64,000 bases of DNA from positions 1 through 64,000 of the forward strand of contig NZ_AOIU01000013.1 of the NCBI RefSeq assembly GCF_000337455.1. The letters run 5' to 3'. Positions 1 to 9,666 of the stretch are shown one piece after another. The first letter of the stretch is position 1; each line of letters opens with the position of its first letter. A program made the position numbers and the translations under genes. The notes under the pieces are model-generated. The model was not told the origin of the DNA, made no database searches, and saw nothing but the letters and a program-made list of their open reading frames with translations. The stretch comes from Halosimplex carlsbadense 2-9-1 (lineage in GTDB: Archaea > Halobacteriota > Halobacteria > Halobacteriales > Haloarculaceae).

Positions 1-660
1 CGCGTAGGCCAGCCCGCCCGCCCCGCTCACGTCGATCGGCGGCAGCGAGACGCCGACGGCCGTCACGGCGACGGTCGCGACCAGCCCCGCCAGCGGCCCG
101 GCGACGCCGATGTCGAACAGCGCCTCCCGGTCGGGGATGTGGTCGCGCATCCGGATGACCGCGCCGAGCGTCCCGAGCGCGGTCGGCACCGGGATGAAAT
201 AGGGGAGCGACGCCTCCACGCCGTGGTACCGCGAGGCGAGGTAGTGGCCGAACTCGTGGATCGCCAGCACCGAGAGGACGGCCGCCGCGAACGGCCACGC
301 CGACAGCAGCCGCCCCGGCGCCGCGCCCAGGTAGCCGTACCACCCCGTCCCCGCGAACAGCGTCGTCGCCACCGTCGCGACGAACAGGGCGACGTTCGTC
401 CACGGGACCCCCTCGACCCCCGTCGACCGCTCGGTCGCGACGAGGACGTGCTCGCCGGTCTCGCGGGCCAGCCGAACGCGGTACCCGTGGTCGCGGAACC
501 GCCGCGCGAGCCGCTGCTCGACGGCCTCGCGTGCACCGTCCAGTTCGCCGTAGTAGCGCGCGCCGTCGTCGGTGACCTCCACCTCGTACACGTCGAACGA
601 CTCGCCCAGCGACCCCGGCTCGGGCAGGTCCGCCGACGGCGACGTGGGTGCGGACATCAT
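1..660 (-). CDS. Site-2 protease family (M50) membrane metalloprotease, 3' end outside window
   Basis: Only the first 220 codons are present; the gene runs off the left edge. The product is an integral membrane zinc metalloprotease that should cut substrates within the bilayer. The zinc-binding HEFGH motif is at residues 135-139 in a hydrophobic segment. It is followed by a PYFIPVP stretch and an FDIGVAGPLAG stretch, both usual in this family. A soluble, charged N-terminal domain of about 85 residues precedes the first membrane segment. Two consecutive ATG codons (655-660) could start it. The second metal-ligand motif (an aspartate) must lie outside the window. The substrate is unknown. Confidence 0.88.
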   Translation of the reverse strand, partial: MMSAPTSPSADLPEPGSLGESFDVYEVEVTDDGARYYGELDGAREAVEQRLARRFRDHGYRVRLARETGEHVLVATERSTGVEGVPWTNVALFVATVATTLFAGTGWYGYLGAAPGRLLSAWPFAAAVLSVLAIHEFGHYLASRYHGVEASLPYFIPVPTALGTLGAVIRMRDHIPDREALFDIGVAGPLAGLVATVAVTAVGVSLPPIDVSGAGGLAYA

Positions 661-812
661 CCCGTCTATGGACGGGACCCGCAAATACCTGACCGAGTCC
701 GAGGTGGTGACACCCCGGGCCGCTCCGCGTCCGGTCCGTCGGCCCCGCACTTGGCCCGTTCACCACGCGCTCGGTCCGACCGTTCATGCCGGTTCGGCCC
801 GTAGGACCACCG

Positions 813-1577
813 ATGGCACGCCCACCGACACCGGACGCCGAGCCGGTCCTCGCTGACCTGGTCGACCGGGGGTACGAGACGACCCGGCTCTCGGGCACCG
901 ACCAGCCGGCCGCCGTCGCCGCCGGCGGCGACTCGCCGGACGCCGTGACCGACCGCCCGTTCTCGGTCGAACCGCTCGCCGTCGCGACCCCGCTCGACGT
1001 CGTCGCGAGGCTGGCCGCGGCCGCCGCCGAGCGACGCGCGACGCTGTTCGTCGCTGACCCCGAGACCGCGGCCGACGCCCGCGCGGTCCTCACCGACCCG
1101 TTCCTGCGCCGCCCCGACGCCGAGGGGTCCCGGGCGTTCTACTCGATCCCCGACCGCATCCGCCTGACCGACGACACCTACGCCGCGGTCGCCGCCGACG
1201 GCCCGCTCCGCTGGCGCGAGGAGCCCGCGACCCCCGGCGTCACCGGCGACGGCGGCGACGGCCCCCGACTCCTGCTGGAAGCCGACGGCCACCTGCTCGC
1301 CGCGCTCCCCTCGGTCGACGGGCTGGCCTGTCCCGGGCCCGACCCCGACGCCTTCCCGTATCGCTACGCCCGGGGGGCCGACAAGCGCGTCCACGTCTCC
1401 GACCGCGACGGCGAGGTCGGGACGCTATCGGGGATCACCGCGATGAAATCCGACGGCTACCGCCCCGTCCCGCTCCCGCTCGTCCCCGAACACCACCTCC
1501 GCGAGAACGCCCACCTCGCCCGTCGGTGGGCGATCGCCGTCGTCGACGACGGCGAGGTGTCCTACGTCACGGCCTGA
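813..1577 (+). CDS. Conserved haloarchaeal hypothetical protein
   Basis: An acidic soluble protein of 254 residues if the ATG at 813 is used; an in-frame ATG at 786 would add nine residues. I see no membrane segment, nucleotide-binding motif or metal site. The N-terminal half contains an alternating alpha/beta-like stretch (LFVADPETAADARAVL) and the C-terminal half is rich in beta-like segments. It is divergent from the site-2 protease gene, and a T-run at 1623-1627 follows the stop. Function is not recognised. It is called coding because of its strong haloarchaeal codon bias and clear third-position GC. Confidence 0.72.
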   Translation: MARPPTPDAEPVLADLVDRGYETTRLSGTDQPAAVAAGGDSPDAVTDRPFSVEPLAVATPLDVVARLAAAAAERRATLFVADPETAADARAVLTDPFLRRPDAEGSRAFYSIPDRIRLTDDTYAAVAADGPLRWREEPATPGVTGDGGDGPRLLLEADGHLLAALPSVDGLACPGPDPDAFPYRYARGADKRVHVSDRDGEVGTLSGITAMKSDGYRPVPLPLVPEHHLRENAHLARRWAIAVVDDGEVSYVTA

Positions 1578-1622
1578 CCGCGACTCGGGTCGCGGCCGCT
1601 CGCTGTGGGTCCCGCGACCACC

Positions 1623-1746
1623 TTTTTCCGTCTCGGATGCTGCGCGCTGCTCGCACCACCCGCCGCAAAAACGTGGGCGAAAAAGACCGCGACTCACTCC
1701 GTTCGTCGCGGTGACATCCCCCGCTTCGCTCGCGGTACGTTACCGC
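1623..1746. terminator. Convergent terminator region with two hairpins
   Basis: This lies between two converging genes. A T5 run (1623-1627) serves the plus-strand gene. A5 runs at 1667-1671 and 1680-1684 are T-runs on the minus strand and could end the spt5 transcript. Two perfect short inverted repeats are present: ACCGCGAC (1686-1693) with GTCGCGGT (1705-1712), and GCGGTA (1732-1737) with TACCGC (1741-1746). The second overlaps the spt5 stop codon. Archaeal termination mainly needs the T-runs, so the role of the hairpins is inferred. Confidence 0.5.
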
Positions 1747-2177
1747 TCTTCGCTATCCAGCACGCGGATCTGGTCGCCGCGGACGGTGACCGGGATCGGG
1801 ACCGTCGCCTCGTACAGCTCGACGGTGACCTGGTCTTTGCCCTCGTCGATGCGCTGGACTTGGGCCTTCTCGCCCTTGAACGGGCCGGCGATGAGTTCGA
1901 CGATGTCTCCCTCGGCGATCCCCTCGACGTCGGGCTTGGGCGAGAGGAAGTGTTCGACCTCGGCGATCCCGGACTTGCCGGGGACGACGCCGCGCATGTG
2001 TGGGATCTCGTCGGAGATGCGCTCGAAGACCGCGGATTCGTCGGCCTCGACCATGACGTAGGAGGTCAGCGAGTCCGGCGCGAGCGCGGCGTGGATCGAC
2101 TCTTCCTCGCGGTTCATGATCATGTCCGCGACGGTTCGCTCCTGGCTGGCCGTGGTCTTGACGGCGAAGATACCCAT
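1740..2177 (-). CDS. spt5: Transcription elongation factor Spt5
   Basis: The archaeal NusG/Spt5 homologue, which binds the RNA polymerase clamp and increases processivity together with Spt4. The 145-residue length is normal for the archaeal form. Residues 1-85 form the NGN domain (starting [13 protein letters not shown]) and residues 88-115 a KOW motif ([19 protein letters not shown]). It starts one base after the secE stop, so the two are cotranscribed. The secE-spt5 pair is conserved in archaea. No anomalies are seen. Confidence 0.97.
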   Translation of the reverse strand: MGIFAVKTTASQERTVADMIMNREEESIHAALAPDSLTSYVMVEADESAVFERISDEIPHMRGVVPGKSGIAEVEHFLSPKPDVEGIAEGDIVELIAGPFKGEKAQVQRIDEGKDQVTVELYEATVPIPVTVRGDQIRVLDSEER

Positions 2178-2178
2178 G

Positions 2179-2355
2179 TCAGGGCACCCCGCCCGGAACG
2201 AAGTTCATGACCACGAAGATCAAAAAGCCGAGGATGCCGACGAGGACGATGCCGGCCCCGGCGATCTTCGCGACTTGCGAGAATTCCTCCCAGGACGGCG
2301 TGCTGGCCAGCTTCAGCACGCGGACGTAGGAGCTCAGGTCGTAGGGCACGTTCAT
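2179..2355 (-). CDS. secE: Protein translocase subunit SecE (Sec61 gamma)
   Basis: A 58-residue protein with an amphipathic, charged N-terminal half (residues 1-30) and a single hydrophobic membrane segment (about 31-52). This is the architecture of archaeal SecE/Sec61-gamma, the clamp subunit of the SecYE protein-conducting channel. It lies directly upstream of spt5 with one base between the genes. In haloarchaea I know, ftsZ1, secE and spt5 lie close together. Here two unrelated genes separate secE from ftsZ1. Confidence 0.93.
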   Translation of the reverse strand: MNVPYDLSSYVRVLKLASTPSWEEFSQVAKIAGAGIVLVGILGFLIFVVMNFVPGGVP

Positions 2356-2479
2356 GCGGAGCGATTGCCGCCCCGACCTTTTCTATCTATTGATGCCGAT
2401 CGGGTGGGGCGGACCGGCGGACGATCGTTCGGAGCCGCCTCCCAGAACCGTTTTACGCGATAGCGGTAACCAAGCGGGT

Positions 2480-4114
2480 ATGAACACGTGGCAGCGCCGG
2501 TCGGTCATCTACACCGGCGTGCTCGCCCTCTCGATGTACGCGTTCGCGGTCGTCTACCAGTACGGGATGGCGACCTTCGAGGGCGACCCCAAGACGTTTC
2601 TGGAGGCGTTCCAGTTCGTCGTCGAGACGTTCACCACGACCGGTTACGGCGCCCAGGCGGGGTGGGACGCCACCGCGATGCTCGTCCTCATCATCGTCAT
2701 GGACATCACCGGGACGGTGATGATCTTCCTCGCGCTCCCGGTGGTAGCGTTCCCCGCCTTCGAGGAGGCGCTGTCGACCACCGTCCCGACCGCCATCGAA
2801 AACGGCCACGAGGACCACGTCGTCGTCGCCACCTACACCCCACGCGTCGAGACGCTCATCGGGGAACTCGACTCCCGGGACGTGGACTGGGTCATCGTCG
2901 AACCGGACCGCGACCGCGCGACCGACCTCTACGAGGAAGGCTACGACGTGATCCACAACGACCCCGACTCCGCGGACGGCCTCACCGCCGCGAACCTCTC
3001 GGACGCTCGCGCGCTCGTGGCCGACGTGTCCGACCAGGTCGACGCCAGCATCGTCCTCACCGCAAAGGAGATCGACGAGGCGGTGCGCGTCGTCAGCGTC
3101 GTCGAGGAGCCCGACCGCGCCCGCTACCACGACCTCGCCGGCGCCGACGCGGTGCTCTCCCCGCGACCCCTCCTGGGCGAGAGCCTCGCCCGGAAGGTCA
3201 CCGCCAGCGTCTCGACCGACCTCGGAAGCAAGGTCGAGGTCGGCGAGGACTTCGACATCGTCGAACTCCCGGTCCACCGCGGTGCGGACGTGGCCGGGCG
3301 CACGCTGGCCGAGAGCGGGCTCCGCGAACAGGCCAGCGTCAACGTCATCGGCGCCTGGTTCGACGGCGAGTTCGAGAGCCCGCCCCAGCCCGATTCGGTC
3401 ATCGAACCCGGGACCGTCCTGCTGATGACCGGCAACGAGGACCAGCTGAAGCGCCTCGCCGACCGCACGCGGTCGGAGGTCCGCCGACACACCTCCGGCG
3501 AGACTATCGTCGTCGGCCACGGCGAGGTGGGCCAGACGGTCACGGACATCCTCGAAGACGTGGACCTGCCCTACACCGTCGTCGACCAGGCGGACGGTCC
3601 CGGCGTCGACGTGGTCGGCGACGCCACCGACCCCGAGGTGCTGGAGGCCGCGGGCCTCCGGGACGCCCGGTCGGTCATCCTCGCCATCCCCGACGACACC
3701 GCCGCCGAGTTCGCCACCCTCGTGGTCCGCGACGAGAGCCGCCGAGTCGAGATCATCGCTCGCGCCGAGGAGGCCGAGGCCGTCCAGAAGATGTACCGCG
3801 CCGGCGCGGACTACGTTCTCGCCCTGGGAACCGTGACGGGGCGGATGGTCGCCTCCGAGGTGCTCGGTGACGAGGACGTGATCTCGCTGGACACCCAGGT
3901 CGAGGTCGTCCGCACGTGTGCGCCGAGGCTCGTCGGGACCTCGCTCGGGGACGCCGACGTCCGCGCCCGCACCGGCGTCACCGTCGTCGCCGTCGAGCGC
4001 AACGGCGACGTGGTGACCGACCTCGGCCCGGACTTTCGCACGCAGACGGGCGACGAGCTCATCGTCGCCGGCCCCGACGAGTCGACCAATCGGTTCACCG
4101 AAGTGTTCGGCTGA
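2480..4114 (+). CDS. Two-TM potassium channel with tandem RCK (TrkA) domains
   Basis: A 544-residue ligand-gated potassium channel subunit. It has TM1 at about 8-28, a pore loop with the selectivity filter TTGYG at 53-57, TM2 at about 66-90, and then two cytoplasmic RCK units. The first Rossmann-like unit (113-225) has lost its glycine-rich loop. The second (342-465) keeps a canonical GHGEVG at 346-351. Each is followed by a TrkA-C domain (about 255-328 and 472-540). This tandem layout resembles BK/MthK-type gating rings. The ATG at 2480 is chosen because a TATA-like TTTTACGC lies at 2451-2458. K+ transport fits the high-potassium haloarchaeal cytoplasm. Confidence 0.92.
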   Translation: MNTWQRRSVIYTGVLALSMYAFAVVYQYGMATFEGDPKTFLEAFQFVVETFTTTGYGAQAGWDATAMLVLIIVMDITGTVMIFLALPVVAFPAFEEALSTTVPTAIENGHEDHVVVATYTPRVETLIGELDSRDVDWVIVEPDRDRATDLYEEGYDVIHNDPDSADGLTAANLSDARALVADVSDQVDASIVLTAKEIDEAVRVVSVVEEPDRARYHDLAGADAVLSPRPLLGESLARKVTASVSTDLGSKVEVGEDFDIVELPVHRGADVAGRTLAESGLREQASVNVIGAWFDGEFESPPQPDSVIEPGTVLLMTGNEDQLKRLADRTRSEVRRHTSGETIVVGHGEVGQTVTDILEDVDLPYTVVDQADGPGVDVVGDATDPEVLEAAGLRDARSVILAIPDDTAAEFATLVVRDESRRVEIIARAEEAEAVQKMYRAGADYVLALGTVTGRMVASEVLGDEDVISLDTQVEVVRTCAPRLVGTSLGDADVRARTGVTVVAVERNGDVVTDLGPDFRTQTGDELIVAGPDESTNRFTEVFG

Positions 4115-4130
4115 CCGGTCGACCTCGCGC

Positions 4131-4985
4131 TCACCCGTCGAGATAGGTCGGTACTTCGACGCCGGGTCGGCTCAGCCGGATCCGGTCGCCGACCTCGACC
4201 TCCTCGATGACCCGCGGGTACTCGAAGGTCGTCGCGGCCTTCGAGAGCGCGCCGGGGTCTGCCTGGATCGACCGCCAGCGCCGCCAGTGGGTCGGGACGA
4301 GCCGCTCGATCCCGACCATGTTCGCCGCGTCGATCACGTCCTGGGCGTCGTTGTACAGCTTCCGGCGGACGACCTCGCCGTCGTCGCCGACGAGCCGCGC
4401 GCTCGTTCCGTACGACAGCATCCCCATGTCAACGTCGAACTCCTCGCCGACGGCCTCGAACGCCTCGCACGGGCGGTTGTCGCCGCCGTGGAAGATCGTC
4501 CCCTCCTCGTGTTCGAAGACGTACGTGACGCTCCCGTCGGCGTCGGGGTCGCGACCGCCCCGGACGTGGACGGTGAGGTCGCCGACCTCGTAGCTGTCGC
4601 CGGGTTCGACGACTTCCTGGCCGTCCTCGGTGATCTCGCTCACGTCGTGGTTCTCGTAACACGCCGCGGGCGCGTGGACGGCGGCGCCGTCGTGGTCGAG
4701 CAGCGGGCCGAACGAGGGCGGCCAGAAGTGGTCGCGGTGGTCGTGCGTGCAGAAGACGGCGTCACAGGAATCGGCCCACTCGGGCTCCATCGGCACCGGC
4801 GGCATCCGCGCGACGTACTCGCGGTCGCGCTCGGTGCTGAAATAGGGGTCGACGAACAGGGTGGTCTCGGGCGTCCGGATCGCCCACCCGGTCACGCCCA
4901 GGAACCACAGCGAGACGCCCTCCACGTCGGCGCCGTTGAACTCCTCGCGGGCCCACCACTCGCCCCAGTCGCTCGTGATCGTCAT
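4131..4985 (-). CDS. UlaG-like metallo-beta-lactamase-fold hydrolase
   Basis: A 284-residue soluble metal-dependent hydrolase. The MBL metal motif reads THDHRDH, with ligands H81, H83, D85 and H86. Further ligand candidates are D169 in HGGDN and H233 in VPTHW. The sequence resembles the UlaG (L-ascorbate-6-phosphate lactonase) branch, whose members often act on phosphorylated lactones, but the true substrate cannot be told from sequence. It converges with the potassium channel gene (16 bases apart) and lies downstream of ftsZ1 on the same strand, about 250 bp away, so cotranscription is unlikely. Confidence 0.85.
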   Translation of the reverse strand: MTITSDWGEWWAREEFNGADVEGVSLWFLGVTGWAIRTPETTLFVDPYFSTERDREYVARMPPVPMEPEWADSCDAVFCTHDHRDHFWPPSFGPLLDHDGAAVHAPAACYENHDVSEITEDGQEVVEPGDSYEVGDLTVHVRGGRDPDADGSVTYVFEHEEGTIFHGGDNRPCEAFEAVGEEFDVDMGMLSYGTSARLVGDDGEVVRRKLYNDAQDVIDAANMVGIERLVPTHWRRWRSIQADPGALSKAATTFEYPRVIEEVEVGDRIRLSRPGVEVPTYLDG

Positions 4986-5233
4986 CGGGTCCTCCGTCGG
5001 TTTGTGTCGGTCTCGTTGCTACGAAGCATACGACACCGGTCCCGTGGCGAGTCGGTAAAGCTTCCGACGGCGGAAGCACTCGGAACACGGATGGACGGTT
5101 CCCGAATCGCTCGACTCTGGGGGCGCGAGCGGTTCCCGCGGTCGGCCACCGAGCGAGGGACCGACAGACGGCGAGTGGACCCGAAATCGGCGATGCTCGC
5201 GAGAGAAAGCAAACGGAACGTCCCGGAATCGAG

Positions 5234-6406
5234 TTACTCGACGTAGTCGATGTCGTCGCCGAGTTCCTTGGAGGCGCGCTCCTGCTCGGCCTCGCTCTTC
5301 CCGTAGATCTGCGGGCTCTCGACGCCGGTGACGACGATCATCGTCTCCATCTTGCCCTCGAACTGGTTGTTGACCGAGGCGCCCCAGATGATGCGGGCGT
5401 CGGGGTCGATGCGGTCGTAGATCTCCTCGACGACGCCCTCGGCCTCCTCGATGGACATGTCGGGGCCGCCGACGACGTTGACCAGCGCGGAGTTAGCGCC
5501 GTCGAACTCCACGTCCAAAAGCGGCGACCTGAGTGCGGACCGGATCGAGTCCTGGGCCTTGTTCTCGCTGTCGGACTCACCGAGGCCGATCATGGCGACG
5601 CCCCCGTTCTCCATGATCGTGCGAACGTCGGCGAAGTCGACGTTGACGAGGCCGGGCTTGGTGATCAGCTCGGTCATGCCCTTGACCGACCGCATGAGGA
5701 CGCGGTCACAGATCTTGAACGCGTCCTGCAGCGGCATCGACGGCGCGTAGTCGAGCAGGCGGTCGTTCGGCACGACGATGACGGTGTCGCTCACCGCACG
5801 GAGCCGTTCGAGACCGGCGTCGGCGTTGGCGCGGCGGCGCTCACCCTCCGCGGTGAACGGGATGGTGACGATGGAGATGGTCAGCGCGCCCTGGTCTTGA
5901 GCGGCCTGGGCGACCACGGGGGCCGAGCCGGTACCGGTCCCGCCGCCGAGGCCGGCCGTGACGAACACCATGTCCGAGCCGTCGATTGACTGCTGGATGT
6001 CCTCGATGTTCTCCTGGGCGGCCTCCTCGCCGATCTTCGGGACGGACCCGGCACCGCGACCGCCGGTGCGCTTGCGGCCGATGAGGATCTTCGTGTCGGC
6101 CTTGACCTCGTCGGCGAGGTGCTGGGCGTCCGTGTTGGCGGCGACGAGCTTCGCCCCGTGGATCCCCTCCTCCATCATCCGGCTGACGGTGTTCCCGCCG
6201 GCGCCCCCGCAACCGACGACGGTGATCTTCGTCTCCAGATCTTTGACGACGTCGGCTAGCTCCTCGTCCGACATCTGCCCGGACGTGGACATCTCGTCTG
6301 TCCCCGTCGATCCCGCTGATTCCTGGCCCCCCTGCGGTTCTTGCTGGGCCGCTTCCTCCCGGTCCTGCTCGGCCTCGTCGATCGCGTCGTCGATTATAGA
6401 GTCCAT
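5234..6406 (-). CDS. ftsZ1: Cell division protein FtsZ, type 1
   Basis: The tubulin-like GTPase that assembles the division ring. The 390-residue protein has a 50-residue acidic, glutamine-rich N-terminal extension. The nucleotide-binding glycine motif VGCGGAGGN (64-72) follows, then the tubulin signature [10 protein letters not shown] (154-163). The T7 loop region reads [13 protein letters not shown], carrying the catalytic Asn/Asp pair. The C-terminus is short and acidic. The N-terminal extension and similarity fit haloarchaeal FtsZ1, the scaffold paralogue, rather than FtsZ2. A TATA box 28 bp before the ATG suggests a leaderless mRNA. Confidence 0.96.
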   Translation of the reverse strand: MDSIIDDAIDEAEQDREEAAQQEPQGGQESAGSTGTDEMSTSGQMSDEELADVVKDLETKITVVGCGGAGGNTVSRMMEEGIHGAKLVAANTDAQHLADEVKADTKILIGRKRTGGRGAGSVPKIGEEAAQENIEDIQQSIDGSDMVFVTAGLGGGTGTGSAPVVAQAAQDQGALTISIVTIPFTAEGERRRANADAGLERLRAVSDTVIVVPNDRLLDYAPSMPLQDAFKICDRVLMRSVKGMTELITKPGLVNVDFADVRTIMENGGVAMIGLGESDSENKAQDSIRSALRSPLLDVEFDGANSALVNVVGGPDMSIEEAEGVVEEIYDRIDPDARIIWGASVNNQFEGKMETMIVVTGVESPQIYGKSEAEQERASKELGDDIDYVE

Positions 6407-6433
6407 ATTTTAAGTTTCCGTTGCTGGCCAACA

Positions 6434-6441
6434 TTTATTAA
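6434..6441 (-). promoter_or_regulatory. TATA box of ftsZ1
   Basis: On the minus strand the sequence TTAATAAA lies centred about 31 bp before the ftsZ1 ATG, in the only AT-rich patch of this intergenic region. With the usual 22-27 bp archaeal TATA-to-start distance, transcription should begin close to the ATG. Confidence 0.65.
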
Positions 6442-6720
6442 GCTTCTCCCGCGCGTCAGACGCCTGACTGACGCTCGGTAGCACGCCCGTACTCCGTCCG
6501 TCACCCGTGTAAGCGCCCCTTACTCCCGCCAGCGTCCGTTTCGGCCGATCTCCAGGCGAAACGGGGGCTCGGCGGGGTACGGGCCGGGTGCGTTTCGGGT
6601 GCGTTTCGGTTCGTCTCGAATACGTGCCGGATGGGTGCCGGATCGAAACGGGGCGCGGTCGCAGCGGCGGCCGACACGCGGCGCCGGGGTCGGCGCCCGC
6701 TCCGCCGAGTCGCCGGTCGC
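6442..6720. other. Intergenic region between dtdA and ftsZ1
   Basis: The gap between dtdA (ending at 6721) and ftsZ1 holds the ftsZ1 promoter at its right-hand (low-coordinate) end, and otherwise no gene I can support. The only repeat I see is a two-copy 11-bp tandem repeat, GGGTGCGTTTC, at 6586-6607. The long open frames here are products of high GC. Confidence 0.5.
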
Positions 6721-8127
6721 TCACTCCGCCGAGTCGCCGACGGGAAAGCGACGCTCGCGCTCGACGTGGACGACGGCGGGGTCGATCTCGTCGCCGTCGA
6801 CGGTGACGGGCTCGCCCTCGGCGAGTCTGCCGAGTTTCGGGCCGTCGGAGACGCCGAGCGTGCGGGCGCGGTCGGGGTCGAACGCCGACTCGCTGGCGAC
6901 GACCGCCCCGTCGGTCCGCTCGACGCGCTCGTACTTCGATTCGAGCACGGCCGCGAGGTCGTCGACGAGCGCGGTCCCGTTTCGGCCGGCGGCGACGAGT
7001 GCCCGGCCCTCCGCGCGGGTCCCGCTCTCGCTCGTCTCGAAGGCGACCGTCGCCCGCTCGACCGCCGCCCGGGCGGCCTCGCCGTCGATCCCCTGCGCCT
7101 CGGCGAGGAGGTCGTCGGGGAGGGCGAATACGGCGAGGTCGCCACCGTGGGCCGCCGGGGCGCCCTCGTCGTCGGCCGCACGCTCGCCGAAGCGAACGCC
7201 GTCGTCGACGCTTCCGAGCCGGTCTTCGACGGTCTCGACGAGTGCCAGCGGGACGCCCGTCGTCTCGCGGACCCACGTCTCGCTCACCGCGCGGTAGCCC
7301 AGCTCGTCGACGACGCGCTTGAGGTCGGGCCGGTCGCCCTCGACGACGGCGTAGTCGGCGGCGCTGGCTTCGAACGCACGCCGGATCACCTCGCGGTTCG
7401 CCGCCGGGTCGCCCATCGCGTCGAGCCCCCAGCCCGGAGCGACGTGGCCGACCGCCCAGTCGGTCTCGGCGAGGATCCGCTCGAAGCGAGGGGCGTAGTG
7501 GCCGCCGCCGAGCCCGACGAGGTGGCGCCGGGTCCCGTTCTCGCCGGGGGCGTCGGGGGCGGTGTCGGCGAGCGTGAGGATAGCCCGCGCGACCGCGCCG
7601 GCGGCGTCGGGGTCGTCCCACTGCGGTTCGTCGCTGCCGACCTCGACGAACATGGAGGGGACGCCCACGTCGGTCGGTCCGTGGTGGGTGGCTTCCATGC
7701 CGACTTCGTAGCCTTCGGGGGCGTGCTCGCGCAGGGCCGCGAGGACGCGGCGGTGGGCGTTCGGACAGGCGCGGGCGAACGCGCCCGGCTCGCCGCCGTA
7801 CTCGGCGGGGCCGACGTTGCCGGTGTGGTGGGCGGTCAGCAGCGGCCCGGTCTCGCCGGCGTGGCGGGAGGCGAAGACGAGCAGGTCCGGTTCGGCCCGC
7901 CCCTCCTCGCCATCGACGCGTCCGAAGGCGTCGGCGACGCCGTCGAGTTGCAGATGCTGGTCGTCGAACTCGCGGAGCTCGACCCCGTCGGTGCGGTAGA
8001 CGGTCCCGCCGCCGTCGGCCTCGGGGCGCGAGCTATCGGCGCGTTCGGTCCAGTCGGCGACGGCGCGGAGGCGCTGCCCGATGTGGACGGAGGCGGAGTC
8101 GTCCCGGGAGACGACGATCGCGAGCAT
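6721..8127 (-). CDS. dtdA: D-aminoacyl-tRNA deacylase, archaeal type
   Basis: Removes D-amino acids mischarged onto tRNA. The 468-residue protein begins with MLAIVVSRDDSAS and carries the family's histidine-rich motifs HTGN (101-104) and HHGPTD (148-153) and a GLGGGHYAPRF stretch near 205-215. These match the archaeal DtdA (DUF516) family, which uses zinc. The region after about residue 300 is an extension typical of haloarchaeal members. It begins one base after the stop of the upstream exchanger gene, so the two form an operon. Confidence 0.92.
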   Translation of the reverse strand: MLAIVVSRDDSASVHIGQRLRAVADWTERADSSRPEADGGGTVYRTDGVELREFDDQHLQLDGVADAFGRVDGEEGRAEPDLLVFASRHAGETGPLLTAHHTGNVGPAEYGGEPGAFARACPNAHRRVLAALREHAPEGYEVGMEATHHGPTDVGVPSMFVEVGSDEPQWDDPDAAGAVARAILTLADTAPDAPGENGTRRHLVGLGGGHYAPRFERILAETDWAVGHVAPGWGLDAMGDPAANREVIRRAFEASAADYAVVEGDRPDLKRVVDELGYRAVSETWVRETTGVPLALVETVEDRLGSVDDGVRFGERAADDEGAPAAHGGDLAVFALPDDLLAEAQGIDGEAARAAVERATVAFETSESGTRAEGRALVAAGRNGTALVDDLAAVLESKYERVERTDGAVVASESAFDPDRARTLGVSDGPKLGRLAEGEPVTVDGDEIDPAVVHVERERRFPVGDSAE

Positions 8128-8128
8128 C

Positions 8129-9514
8129 TCAGTCGGCGAACTCCTGATGGACGGGGTCGCGGCCGATCGCGGTGCGGCCGGCGTCGGCGGCGAGGCCGAT
8201 CATCCGGCGCAGCGCCCGCCGCCGCGCGACGAACAGCGCCGTCCCGACGACGGTGTACACCGCCGCGTACAAGAGCAGCAGCTGCTCGCTGTCGACCGGC
8301 AACGCGATGGCCTCGCGGATGAGCAGGAACTCGATGATCACCTGCGAGATGAACAGGACGAAGATAGCCAGCGCCTCGCGGACGCTGATCTCGAAGTTGA
8401 CCAGCACGGCGAGCGCGAAGTAGCTCTGGGCGGCGGTGATCCAGATCTCGGCGGCCTGCTTGCTGTCGAAGGGGAGGACGCCGTACTGACCGTAGGCGAG
8501 CGAGAAGACGACCGAGAGCGTTCCGATCAGCAGCGTCCACTGGTTGAGCTTCGAGGAGATCAGCGCGTTGAACCCCGCCGTCGACCGGGCCTTGTTGACG
8601 AGGACGACGACGACGATCAGCTCGGGCGACTCGCTGGCCAGCGGCGCGATCCACTGGATCATGAAGAACTCGGGGATGCCGTTCTGGAGACCGATCTCCT
8701 CCAGGCCGTGGGCGAACGGTTCGACGGCGGTGAAGATCATCACGCCCGAATAGGCGAACAGGCCGAGGACGACCAGCGGCCGCCACGGCAGCGACCACTG
8801 CTGGAAGTAGTGGGGGACCCCGACGTGTTCCTCGCTGGCTTCCACGTCGCCGCGGATGATGATCCCGATGTAGACGACGTAGAGCCCGACCAGCACGAGC
8901 GTGTCGATGATGTCGATGCCGCCGCCCAGCGGGACGAGAAAGGCCCAGACGGTCGCCAGGAAGAGGAAGGTGATCTCGGTCGCGATGTCGCGGTCGAGCG
9001 TGACGGCGTCTCGCAGGAATCCGCCGCGGTTCGTGACGGCCGAGTCGCCGGTCTTGGCGGCCCGCCAGACGGTGAAGACGGCGATGCCGGCCCAGCCGAT
9101 GCCGATGAGGATGCGGTTGGCACCGGTCATGTTCGCCACGGCGAGGTTGGCGTCGTGGCAGGCTCGCGCGAGCTCGGTCTGGCCCGCTTCGATGGCGCTC
9201 GCCGAGAGGTCCGCGCAGGCCGCGGTCGTCGCGCCGCCCGCCCCCGCGTTCCAGGCGTACAGAGCGTCGACGGCGTACTCGGGGGCGACCGCCAGCACCG
9301 CAAGCACGGCGATGGCGAACGCCCGCGGCACGTCTTTCTCGGCGGTTTCGGCACCCCACGCCAGCAGGAAGGAAGCGCCGAGGACGGCGACCCCGCTGAC
9401 GACGACGGTCGGTACGGTTCCCAGGTTCGCGCCGGTCGCGACCGCGCCGACCCATCCTACCGTCAGGGCGAGCGCGGCGGCGACCTGCGCGAGCGGGTGA
9501 CTGAGACGGCTCAC
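8129..9514 (-). CDS. Sodium/calcium exchanger family (CaCA) membrane protein
   Basis: An integral membrane cation antiporter of 461 residues from the GTG at 9514 (MSRLSHPL); longer in-frame starts would run toward aroE. Around ten or eleven membrane segments are visible, in two halves. Each half has an acidic signature of the CaCA superfamily alpha repeats: VAPEYAVD in the first half and [11 protein letters not shown] in the second. The long loop between halves is charged. The family exchanges Na+ (or H+) for Ca2+; the ion used here is not determined. It is cotranscribed with dtdA, one base downstream. Confidence 0.88.
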   Translation of the reverse strand: MSRLSHPLAQVAAALALTVGWVGAVATGANLGTVPTVVVSGVAVLGASFLLAWGAETAEKDVPRAFAIAVLAVLAVAPEYAVDALYAWNAGAGGATTAACADLSASAIEAGQTELARACHDANLAVANMTGANRILIGIGWAGIAVFTVWRAAKTGDSAVTNRGGFLRDAVTLDRDIATEITFLFLATVWAFLVPLGGGIDIIDTLVLVGLYVVYIGIIIRGDVEASEEHVGVPHYFQQWSLPWRPLVVLGLFAYSGVMIFTAVEPFAHGLEEIGLQNGIPEFFMIQWIAPLASESPELIVVVVLVNKARSTAGFNALISSKLNQWTLLIGTLSVVFSLAYGQYGVLPFDSKQAAEIWITAAQSYFALAVLVNFEISVREALAIFVLFISQVIIEFLLIREAIALPVDSEQLLLLYAAVYTVVGTALFVARRRALRRMIGLAADAGRTAIGRDPVHQEFAD

Positions 9515-9666
9515 TGATATCCGTGACGCAACCTCGATTTGAAACAGTTGCGAATCTCTCGCGGGCGGGGCGTCGCCCACGCGAGCCGCGTCCGCACCGA
9601 CCGCGTCGCCGGTCGGCCGCGGCCCGAGACGGAACACGTTATGTCGGCGGCCCCGCTGGGGCCGGT

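Noticed and set aside
6586-6607. Two-copy 11-bp tandem repeat GGGTGCGTTTC as operator
   Set aside because: It lies about 180 bp from the ftsZ1 start and has no symmetry; it is likely a chance slippage product.
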